Shown piece by piece: positions 33,437 to 41,045 of a stretch of 42,648 nt of DNA. The stretch comes from Chloroflexota bacterium. GTDB taxonomy: Bacteria; Chloroflexota; Dehalococcoidia; Lucifugimonadales; G022566795. Under the pieces are notes generated by a model. The model was not told the DNA's origin. It made no database searches and saw only the letters and a list, made by a program, of their open reading frames with translations. The translations under genes and the position numbers were made by a program. The DNA lies in NCBI GenBank assembly GCA_022566795.1, contig JADFIF010000006.1, positions 1-42,648 on the forward strand, in the 5' to 3' direction. Each line of letters opens with the position of its first letter. The stretch's first letter is position 1.

Positions 33437-34918
33437 ATGAATTGCACTAGCTGTCAGACTCAAAACTCGATCGACGCGAAGTTCTGCATGCAGTGTGGAG
33501 CGTCGCTAGGTTCGCGGTGTCCCCAGTGCGGAGCACAGCTCCCCACGGAGGCGCGGTTTTGCCAGAAGTGCGGACATCGGCTTGCTGGGACCGAACCGGA
33601 GCCGGCGGAAAGCCGACTCCATCAGTACATACCCAAGGAGCTGCTCGCGAAGCTGGAGTCCGCCCGTGCCGCCGGTGGGGTGCAGGGCGAGCGCCGCATC
33701 GTGACGATGTTATTCTGCGACGTCCAGGGCTCTACGGCGGCCGCCGAGAAGCTCGACCCGGAAGAGTGGGCTGAGATCATGAACGGCGCCTTCGAGCACC
33801 TGATCGCGCCGGTGTACCGTTATGAGGGTACCCTCGCCCGTCTCATGGGCGACGCGATCCTGGCCTTCTTCGGTGCCCCCATCACCCACGAAGACGACCC
33901 TCAGCGGGCGGTGCTGGCCGCGCTCGATATCATCGGGCGTTCCGTGTCCTATCGCGAAGAGGTCCAGCGAAGCTGGGGCGTGGACTTCAACGTGCGTGTT
34001 GGCATCAACACCGGCCTGGTAGTAGTTGGCGAGGTCGGCTCCGACCTGCGGGTCGAATACACCGCCATGGGCGACGCCATCAACCTGGCCGCTCGCATGG
34101 AGCAGACCGCTGAACCGGGCACGGTGCAGATCTCCGGGGCTACGTACCGGCTGGTCGCTCCCCTCTTCGACGTCGAAGATCTGGGTGGAGTCCAGGTAAA
34201 GGGCAAGGAAGAGCCCGTACAGAGCTATCGGGTGTTGCGCCAGAGCGCGCTCCCGGGCCAGCTGCGGGGGATTGCGGGCCTGGACTCTGCGATGGTCGGC
34301 CGCGAGGACGAGATAAAGACTCTGATCGAAGGGATTGAAGCGCTTCGCTACGGGCGCGCTCAGATCTTCTCCATCATCGGTGAGGCTGGCCTGGGGAAGT
34401 CACGCTTAGTAGCCGAGCTGCGGCACACACTGGCTGCCGGAGACGCGTTGGCGACCAATGGCGCGGAGCCGGGCGGTGGTGGGGATGACGCCGATCAACG
34501 GGCCGTAGTGTGGTATGAAGGGCGCTCGCTTTCCTTTGAGTCCTCGACCGCATACGCCCCGTTCGCAAGCCTGCTCAGCTCCTGCTTTGACCTACGGCCG
34601 GAGCAAACAGACGAGGAGCAGTACGAGTCGATCAGGTCTAAGATCGGAACGGTTCTTCCGGACCGTATAGACGACACCGCCCCGTTCATCGCGACTCTCC
34701 TCGGGATCGCTCTCAGCACGACGAGGCAGACGAGCGCGTCAAGTACCTCGAGCCCCCACAGTTGCGCGAGAGGGTGTTCGTTGCCACCTGCGATTTCCTC
34801 AAGCAGTTGGCGGCGGCGCAGCCGCTGGTGCTGGTATTTGAAGACCTGCACTGGGTCGATCCGACCTCCCTCGAGCTGCTGGAACGCGTGTTGGCGATCA
34901 CGGACCAAGCGCCGCTGA
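33437..34918 (+). CDS. Class III nucleotide cyclase with zinc ribbons and AAA ATPase, N-terminal part (frameshifted)
   Basis: Two zinc ribbons (CxxC pairs at ~4-20 and ~28-45) are followed by a class III adenylate/guanylate cyclase domain (~85-270). It has metal-binding Asp in LFCDVQGS and MGDAILAFFG, the EYTAMGDAINLAARME motif with the transition-state Asn and Arg, and RVGINTG. An AAA domain starts at ~288 with Walker A GEAGLGKS (~315). Real homology ends at ATLLGIALS (~425, base ~34715). The remaining codons to 34918 are out of frame, and the protein continues in the frame one base earlier. It makes a cyclic nucleotide; the C-terminal domains probably regulate it. Confidence 0.85.
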   Translation: MNCTSCQTQNSIDAKFCMQCGASLGSRCPQCGAQLPTEARFCQKCGHRLAGTEPEPAESRLHQYIPKELLAKLESARAAGGVQGERRIVTMLFCDVQGSTAAAEKLDPEEWAEIMNGAFEHLIAPVYRYEGTLARLMGDAILAFFGAPITHEDDPQRAVLAALDIIGRSVSYREEVQRSWGVDFNVRVGINTGLVVVGEVGSDLRVEYTAMGDAINLAARMEQTAEPGTVQISGATYRLVAPLFDVEDLGGVQVKGKEEPVQSYRVLRQSALPGQLRGIAGLDSAMVGREDEIKTLIEGIEALRYGRAQIFSIIGEAGLGKSRLVAELRHTLAAGDALATNGAEPGGGGDDADQRAVVWYEGRSLSFESSTAYAPFASLLSSCFDLRPEQTDEEQYESIRSKIGTVLPDRIDDTAPFIATLLGIALSTTRQTSASSTSSPHSCARGCSLPPAISSSSWRRRSRWCWYLKTCTGSIRPPSSCWNACWRSRTKRR

Positions 34919-37113
34919 TGGTCGTCGGCGTCTTTCGTCCGTGGAGGCAGGACCCCTCGTGGCGCTTCCACGAGATCGCGACGCGGGACTACTCCCATCG
35001 CTACACGCCGATTCAGCTTGAACCGCTGGACAGAGATGACTCGCGCCAGCTGGTCGCTAATCTTCTGCACGTCGAGGACCTGCCGGAGAAGGTGCGTGCG
35101 CTGATTCTGACTAAGTCCGAAGGGAACCCGTTTTTCGTCGAAGAGGTGATCAGGTCCCTGCTCGATTCCGCGCTGGTCGTGCGGGAGAACTCGCATTGGC
35201 GCGCCACCCGCGAGATCGAAAACATCGCCATTCCCGACACCCTCGCGGGCGTGATCAACGCCCGTCTGGACCGGCTTGATGAGGGTGCGAGACGGGTCGT
35301 ACAGACGGCTGCTGTCATCGGTCGCGAGTTCCAGTTCGACGCACTTACGAGCGTCTATGAGGCCGAGCAGGACTGTGAGGCAGCGCTGGCGGAGTTGGAG
35401 CGCCGGGAGCTGGTCCGCGAGAAGAGCCGCATACCGCTGCGGGTCTACATGTTCAAGCATACCCTCACGCAGGAGGCCGCGTACGGCACGCTGCTCTTGA
35501 GCAGACGGCGCGAGCTGCACCGGCGAGTCGCGGAGTGCCTCGAGCAGGCCGAGCCGGACCGTGCAAACGACATCGCTCGACATTTCCTGGAGGCCCAAGA
35601 GCAGGCCAGGGCCTTGCCCTACCTTGTCGAGGCCGGGGACCGCGCCGCCCGCGCATACTCTACGCCGGCGGCGATCGAGTCCTACCGGAAGGCGCTCGAG
35701 ATTCTCGACACCACGACGGACCTGCCGCTGGCACGTCGCGCACACGAGGGGCTTGGTTCGGCACTCACCTTATCCTTCGACATCGCAGGTGCGGTGGAGA
35801 GCTATCACAAGATGCTCCACCTCGCTGAGGAGCATGAAGACATCCCCATGCAGGTGTCCGCGCTCAACAAGCTGGGATTCGTCACCGCCCTGATGAGGGG
35901 AGAGTTTCCGGAGGCGGAAAAGCATCTGGAGGGCGCGGAGCGCCTCGCCCAATCCTGCAACGACCTCCCGGGGCTCGCCGAGCTTCATATGACCTACTGC
36001 TACATCTATACATCGACCGGCGACTTTGACGGGGCGCTGGGCCACCAGAAGGAATCGCTGCAGATCGGGCGAGACCTGGACGTGGATGAGCCCAGGCTCT
36101 TCGGGTTGGCCCATATTGCCAACACGATGACCTACCTGACCAGGTTCGACGAGGCTTGGGAAACGGCGGACGAGGCTCGCAAGAAAGCGGAAGAGCTTGG
36201 AAATCGCAAGTACCTTTCCGAAGCCTTGACCTTCCCGATACCGCTTGTTCATCTGCGAAACGGAGACATGGACTTAGCTCTTGAGGCTGCTGAGGAGGGC
36301 ATGAACATCGGCGCGCACATCGGCGCCTCGGCAGCGGAGAGTGGAGGCGCGTTCTTAGTTGGCCAGATAGCGTGGCTGAAGGGTGAGTACGAGAGCGCTA
36401 TTGAAAGTCAGCAGCGTGCTCTCGAAGCAGGACGCACGTCTGGAATGTCCTTCCTGCAGGTGGGGCCGCTGTGCGCGCTGGGCACGATATACCAGGACAT
36501 CAGCATGGAGCTGACCAGCGAGACGATGGAGTATCACGCTCAGGCGCTGGAGCTGATGGGGAAGCCTCTAGGCACGGCGCAGGGCGCGATGAACTGGGCG
36601 GAAGTTGGCTTCTGTGCGTTGGCTATGGGTGACGTGGAGCGTGCGTGCGAGCTCTTTCACAAGGGGCTGACCACCTCCACGGCGATGAAATACCTGGCCC
36701 GGCCTCAGCTACTCGTTGGCTCCGCTTTTGTTGAGCTAGCGAAGGGCCGCTCCGATGAGGCGGCCAAGCTGGTGCACGAGGCTCAACAGTTCGTTGAAGA
36801 GCGCGCTATGCAACACCTCTACGCCTTTGTCGCCTTTGCCAGCGCTCAGGTGAGTGCAGCGCAAGGTGGCGGGGACCAAGCGCTCGATGGCTTCACGCGG
36901 GCGGAGGAGCAGGCGCTCAGGATGCAGATGCGCCCGCTGGTCTGGCAAGCCCGAGCGGGAGCGGCGCGGGTGCTGTCCGGAGCAGGGCGAACGTCGGAGG
37001 CCGAGGCGAAGCGGGCCGAGGCGAGAGACATGGTCGATGAGATCGCCGGACTGTTCAAGGACGAAAAGCTGCGCGGCATGTTTCTCGAAGGCGCGACGCG
37101 CAAGCTGGCCTAG
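34762..37113 (+). CDS. Same cyclase gene, C-terminal AAA-TPR part after frameshift
   Basis: Continues the AAA domain: upstream of the TTG at 34762 the frame is open back to ~34722 and reads DEADERVKYLEPPQLRERVF, joining smoothly to the N-terminal part if one base is restored near 34715-34724. Walker B is LVLVFEDLHWVD (~23-34), then the sensor/arginine region and a winged-helix part with ARLDRLDEGARRVVQTAAVIG. TPR repeats from ~290 to ~770 include SYRKALEI, SYHKMLHL, HQKESLQIG and YHAQALELM. As a separate protein it would be a MalT-like STAND ATPase without effector, so one interrupted gene of ~1,225 codons is more likely. Confidence 0.83.
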   Translation: MRERVFVATCDFLKQLAAAQPLVLVFEDLHWVDPTSLELLERVLAITDQAPLMVVGVFRPWRQDPSWRFHEIATRDYSHRYTPIQLEPLDRDDSRQLVANLLHVEDLPEKVRALILTKSEGNPFFVEEVIRSLLDSALVVRENSHWRATREIENIAIPDTLAGVINARLDRLDEGARRVVQTAAVIGREFQFDALTSVYEAEQDCEAALAELERRELVREKSRIPLRVYMFKHTLTQEAAYGTLLLSRRRELHRRVAECLEQAEPDRANDIARHFLEAQEQARALPYLVEAGDRAARAYSTPAAIESYRKALEILDTTTDLPLARRAHEGLGSALTLSFDIAGAVESYHKMLHLAEEHEDIPMQVSALNKLGFVTALMRGEFPEAEKHLEGAERLAQSCNDLPGLAELHMTYCYIYTSTGDFDGALGHQKESLQIGRDLDVDEPRLFGLAHIANTMTYLTRFDEAWETADEARKKAEELGNRKYLSEALTFPIPLVHLRNGDMDLALEAAEEGMNIGAHIGASAAESGGAFLVGQIAWLKGEYESAIESQQRALEAGRTSGMSFLQVGPLCALGTIYQDISMELTSETMEYHAQALELMGKPLGTAQGAMNWAEVGFCALAMGDVERACELFHKGLTTSTAMKYLARPQLLVGSAFVELAKGRSDEAAKLVHEAQQFVEERAMQHLYAFVAFASAQVSAAQGGGDQALDGFTRAEEQALRMQMRPLVWQARAGAARVLSGAGRTSEAEAKRAEARDMVDEIAGLFKDEKLRGMFLEGATRKLA

Positions 37114-37129
37114 GGACTGGGAGAAAACG

Positions 37130-37840
37130 ATGGCAGCGGAGAGCCAGAAGATCACCGTCCGACCCAATGGCCCCTACATAGTCCGAGGAGGCATCCCGCT
37201 GGTTCGTAAGACGGAAGTCATGTCCGAGCACGGCGAGCCGCTCACCTGGAGGAAAGAGTCCGTTCTGAGCACTGAGAGTACCTACCGTCTATGCAGGTGT
37301 GGACAGTCCAAGACGAAGCCCTTTTGTGACGGCACTCACACCCTGGTAGACTTCGACGGATTCGAGACGGCCGATCCCGGCCCCATAGCTGACCGCGAGA
37401 CCATCTTTAGAGGCCAGCAGATAGTTGTCAGAGACGACCACTCCCTGTGTACCCACTCTGGCTTTTGCGGCAACCGAATTACGAACATCTGGAAGATGCT
37501 CAAGGATCCCGACGACTCGGTGGTTCGGGCCCAAATCATGGCCATGGTTGAGAAATGCCCGTCAGGTACGCTCTCCTTTGCTCTAGAGGCGGACGGCGAA
37601 GTCGTCGAGCCGGACCTTCCGATAGAGATCGCCGTCATTCCGGATGGGCCTCTCTGGATCAGTGGGGGCATACCCGTGGAGCGGCGTGACGGTCAACCAC
37701 TCGAGACACGCAACCGGATGACGCTGTGCCGCTGCGGGGCCTCTTCCAACAAGCCCTTCTGCGACGGTACGCACAAAGAGGTCGGCTTCACGGACGGGCA
37801 GATAGTGACCCTGCAGCTAGGCGCGACCTCCGAGGGATGA
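37130..37840 (+). CDS. Double CDGSH iron-sulfur protein
   Basis: 236 residues. Two CDGSH-type [2Fe-2S] motifs, CRCGQSKTKPFCDGTH (~55-70) and CRCGASSNKPFCDGTH (~198-213), each provide three Cys and one His. Between them a divergent single-cluster ferredoxin-like domain (HSLCTHSGFCGN, then VEKCPSGTL, ~100-150) supplies further Cys. It is a cytosolic redox or iron-sulfur carrier protein. Start ATG 37130 has GGGAG upstream, 16 nt after the cyclase stop. Family members are commonly found next to VioB-like ferritin-fold proteins, one of which lies 500 bp downstream on the other strand. Confidence 0.92.
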   Translation: MAAESQKITVRPNGPYIVRGGIPLVRKTEVMSEHGEPLTWRKESVLSTESTYRLCRCGQSKTKPFCDGTHTLVDFDGFETADPGPIADRETIFRGQQIVVRDDHSLCTHSGFCGNRITNIWKMLKDPDDSVVRAQIMAMVEKCPSGTLSFALEADGEVVEPDLPIEIAVIPDGPLWISGGIPVERRDGQPLETRNRMTLCRCGASSNKPFCDGTHKEVGFTDGQIVTLQLGATSEG

Positions 37841-37898
37841 TCGGAGCGTAAGTTAAATTTCGCGGCTAGGACCTTGAGCAGGAGCCGGAGGCGCTCCC

Positions 37899-38327
37899 AT
37901 GTCTACCACAGATGAGCTACGGCGAATCTGGTTGTTTGAGGGACTCACCGAAGACCAACTCAACTCCCTTTCGCCCTTCACCTATCGAAAGAAATTCGGC
38001 CCTGGCGAGTTGATTGTCGAGGAGGGCCATACCGGCAATGGACTGTATCTGATTGTCTCGGGGAATGTGGAGGCAGTCAAAGGGCTGGGGACTGAACAGC
38101 AACAGACCGTCAACAAGTTGGGAGCAGGGGAGGTGTTCGGGGAGATGGCGCTTCTGGGGGAGTGGCCCAGGACGGCAAGCGTGCGCGCAGTGGACCACGT
38201 CGAGTGCTTGGGTATCGACCGATGGGTGTTTCTCGCCCAGCTCGAGAGGCAGCCCAAGGTGGGGATCAGGATGCTACACATCCTCGCTCAGAAGCTGCGG
38301 GACAGCGATGCACGCCTCGTAGAATGA
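37899..38327 (+). CDS. Stand-alone cyclic nucleotide-binding protein
   Basis: 142 residues that consist of one cNMP-binding beta-roll with C-terminal helices. The phosphate-binding cassette reads GEVFGEMALLGEWPRTASVRA (split here as FGEMALL and PRTASV), with the Glu and Arg that hold the ribose-phosphate, so it should bind cAMP or cGMP. It has no DNA-binding helix-turn-helix, unlike CRP. GGAGG 9 nt before ATG 37899 sets the start. It is the likely receptor for the cyclase encoded two genes upstream. Confidence 0.9.
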   Translation: MSTTDELRRIWLFEGLTEDQLNSLSPFTYRKKFGPGELIVEEGHTGNGLYLIVSGNVEAVKGLGTEQQQTVNKLGAGEVFGEMALLGEWPRTASVRAVDHVECLGIDRWVFLAQLERQPKVGIRMLHILAQKLRDSDARLVE

Positions 38328-38336
38328 CCGTTGTCT

Positions 38337-39593
38337 CTACTGGGTGAGCTGCTCGGCATACTGGTCCAAAGACCCCCTGACCCGAGTCAATACCCCGGAC
38401 ACATCCCCCTCGGCCTGGAGGAACCCGCAATACGCGGACAACTCCCTCAACCGCTCGGTGAACAGCGCCCAGGCCGCGGCTTGGTGAGGCAGAGAGCGGA
38501 CGTCTCGCGATAGGCGGAAACTTGGACCCGCCGTCAGCCCCGGATGCGACGCTCCAGCTGGCATCGTCGTCAGCGTCGTCCCAAGAGGCCCGAGCACATC
38601 TATCATCAGGTTCACTGTAATGTCCGATAGCAGCGTCAGCTGCTCCTCGGACTCCTCCGTGTGTAGGAGCACCCGCCCGAGCATCTGCATGACGAGCTGA
38701 TAGCACCCATCGAACAGATTGCATATGTCCATGCTGAGCGTGTCTTCGATTAGGTTCAGAGCACTGTGATCGCCGATGTCATTCGGGAACATCGCATACG
38801 GGTTCTCCATCACTGGGCGTCCCGGCTCGAAATCGGGGGCGTCACTTAGAATCCGATCATACTCCTCCAGCATGGCCAGGAACCTGCGGTAATGAGACTC
38901 TTCGTTGTCGTCCCGTGCCCCCTCCCCTTGCTCGACGATCCCCTGAATCGCAGTTACGGCCGATTCGAGATCAGTGACAGGGAGCAGGCCAGGTAGGCTG
39001 AAATAGGCATCGGCTATCTGGGAGTTCGGCGGGCCGATGAACAGTTGCTCCTCACCGAACTTCTCTGTGAGGTACCTGAGGCCGTCTTCAATGCCCCTGT
39101 ATAGGTGACCCACAGTCTGGTATTGCCGTTCGCTGGAGAAGATATCGCTGAGTTTCGCCTCTGGCAGAAAAAACTCGCCTGGACTCGTAGCGCCACTATC
39201 CGCCCGCTCCTGGTCCTCAGGTCTTTCAATGAATACAAAGTTCTCCAGCGTCTCGCGGCAAAATGGTATGAGTTCAAGTCTGAAAGACGCCGGGTATGCC
39301 CTTGGACTAGTAGGAAGGTTCGGCCGATGTAGGTGAGGAGCTCCCCCGACTGCCGTGAGAAGGTTGCATGCCAGCGACATATGAACCATCTCTTGAATTG
39401 CGATCTGGAGGATGGTCCCTCGCCAGCGTCTCATCACGTCTAGCTGCTCTTCGGTGACACCTTCCTTCATATCCCGCTTGATGCTGAAGGCGGCAAACAG
39501 ATAACAGCACATGACTCCGTGCTCCAGCTCCGCTGCTTCAGTGAGAAGATATATCAGCTGGGACCTGTTTTCGATCCTGACTGGAGCGTCCAT
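38337..39593 (-). CDS. VioB-like ferritin-fold protein (iminophenyl-pyruvate dimer synthase-like domain)
   Basis: 418 residues. The N-terminal ferritin-like domain (~5-220) has helix pairs with metal-type residues: LLTEAAELEHGVMCCYLFA (E and H of ExxH ~24-27) and AIQEMVHMSLACNLL (ExxH ~68-71). EESHYRRF (~240) is a third such pair. These resemble PF12902 proteins related to RebD/VioB domains. The C-terminal half is helical, function unknown. ATG 39593 with GAAGAGAG upstream is preferred to a GTG eight codons earlier. The gene is convergent with the cNMP-binding gene (9-bp gap). Confidence 0.85.
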   Translation of the reverse strand: MDAPVRIENRSQLIYLLTEAAELEHGVMCCYLFAAFSIKRDMKEGVTEEQLDVMRRWRGTILQIAIQEMVHMSLACNLLTAVGGAPHLHRPNLPTSPRAYPASFRLELIPFCRETLENFVFIERPEDQERADSGATSPGEFFLPEAKLSDIFSSERQYQTVGHLYRGIEDGLRYLTEKFGEEQLFIGPPNSQIADAYFSLPGLLPVTDLESAVTAIQGIVEQGEGARDDNEESHYRRFLAMLEEYDRILSDAPDFEPGRPVMENPYAMFPNDIGDHSALNLIEDTLSMDICNLFDGCYQLVMQMLGRVLLHTEESEEQLTLLSDITVNLMIDVLGPLGTTLTTMPAGASHPGLTAGPSFRLSRDVRSLPHQAAAWALFTERLRELSAYCGFLQAEGDVSGVLTRVRGSLDQYAEQLTQ

Positions 39594-39946
39594 ACGTCTC
39601 TCTTCTACGGGCTGCACAGCCCACTGACCGTCGCCTCAGGGACTCATGTGCAGTCTCGCTTCAAGTGTATCTTACGAGCCTTTGCTCTTCAATCCGGCTC
39701 CGCGCCCATAACGCAGCTTGGACATGCCGATTGGAGGCTCGAAAGAACACACCCCGGCGGTTCAGTCGTGGTATAGTCGGTCGCGCAAGTTGCCAGTTTC
39801 GAGTCTCGCCCCGGAAGCCGTTTCTGGTTCTCGGCTAGCTTAGGAGGGCCGACGGCGCCTTTAGCTCAAGCCCCAAAGCTTGTGAAACGCCAACCAGGCA
39901 GTTAGCAACAATGGAGTCCTGAATATATAAGGCTAGAGGAGTAACT

Positions 39947-40594
39947 ATGGATATCAGCAAGAACGACACAGCAGTGTTGGTGACCGATCCGCAAAACGAT
40001 TTCCTGAGTGAGCAGGGCGTCACTTGGCAACTGGTGGGTGAAAGCGTCAAGGAGAACAGGACCGTCGAGAACATCGAACGGCTCTTCAAAGCCGCGAAGA
40101 ACAACGGGTTCGAGGTCTTCATCTCGCCCCACTACTACTACCCCACCGATCACTTGTGGAAATTTGGCGGAACCCTCGAGAAGATGATGCACCAGATCAA
40201 TATGTTCGATCGTAGCGGCGCGTTGAACCTCGAGGGTTTCTCCGGGTCGGGTGCCGACTGGCTCGAGCGTTACAAGCCCCTCATCGAGGACGGTAAGACC
40301 ATTGTGGCCAGCCCCCACAAGGTCTATGGCCCTGAGAATAACGACGTCATGCTGCAACTCCGCAAGCGGAACATCAGCAAGGTCATCCTGGCAGGAATGT
40401 CGGCGAACCTCTGTGTCGAGTCCCACTTGCGCGCATTGCTGGAGCAGGGCTTCGAGGTCGCAGTGGTGAAGGACGCGACAGCTGGTGCCCGGCACCCCGA
40501 GCTGGGGGACGGCTATCAGGCGGCGCTAATCAACTTTGGGTATATCGCCAACGCGGTTCTTTCAACGGATGAGGTCGTGAGGGACATGGTGTAA
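39947..40594 (+). CDS. Isochorismatase-family cysteine hydrolase
   Basis: 215 residues. The catalytic triad is visible: Asp in LVTDPQNDF (~14), Lys in SPHKVYGPE (~123) and Cys in MSANLCVESH (~152). The cis-peptide region AGMSAN precedes the Cys. GAGGAG before ATG 39947 fixes the start. The family hydrolyses amides, ureides or isochorismate. The WKFGG and HYYYPTDH motifs mark a subgroup of uncharacterised amidases. It could fit the amide-nitrogen theme of 6.7-14.1 kb but lies far from it. Confidence 0.9.
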   Translation: MDISKNDTAVLVTDPQNDFLSEQGVTWQLVGESVKENRTVENIERLFKAAKNNGFEVFISPHYYYPTDHLWKFGGTLEKMMHQINMFDRSGALNLEGFSGSGADWLERYKPLIEDGKTIVASPHKVYGPENNDVMLQLRKRNISKVILAGMSANLCVESHLRALLEQGFEVAVVKDATAGARHPELGDGYQAALINFGYIANAVLSTDEVVRDMV

Positions 40595-40641
40595 CTGCCG
40601 TCGACAACAAATGAGCCGAAGGCCGAGTGGTATGGCCACCC

Positions 40642-40743
40642 CTCGGTATGGGTGCTATGGTCCTGCCCGATGGCTGTCTGTTGGCGGCGGGCGGGTTCGC
40701 GACGAGACTCCAGGTGCTTGATAGCTTGGAGATTCTGGACTAG
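40642..40743 (+). pseudogene. Kelch-repeat stump
   Basis: The last ~30 codons before a TAG read GMGAMVLPDGCLLAAGG and LQVLDSLEILD, the typical Kelch blade pattern (LPDGrvLvaGG...LdsvEiyD). Nothing upstream keeps a frame, so it is an isolated end of a beta-propeller gene. Confidence 0.4.
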
Positions 40744-41045
40744 CAACTAGAAACCGTCAGGCTGCCTTGGGGTCGGCGAACATAAATTACCCCTCGTCTA
40801 CCATATCGCTCCGCTCAGAGTGTAGCGATCCCACTCCGCACCTGTCTAGGCTGCCCTGAAGTTTCCACATCTGGCCTTTTGGCAAGTCCGTTCGAAGCAA
40901 TGCGGATAGTCGGTCGCCATCACAGCAAGGGGGCCGCGTCACGTGTGGTTGCCACCGTCTCCTTGGAGTCAGCGAATGATACAATTCGCTCCGGATACAC
41001 CCCTGCCGCCTAGGCATGCGGAGTTCGCGTCCCCGAGGTCATGGA
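40744..41045 (+). other. Gap without a recognised gene
   Basis: Between the Kelch stump and the TPR lipoprotein. I see no coding motifs. It should contain the lipoprotein promoter, but no convincing -35/-10 pair is visible. Confidence 0.3.
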
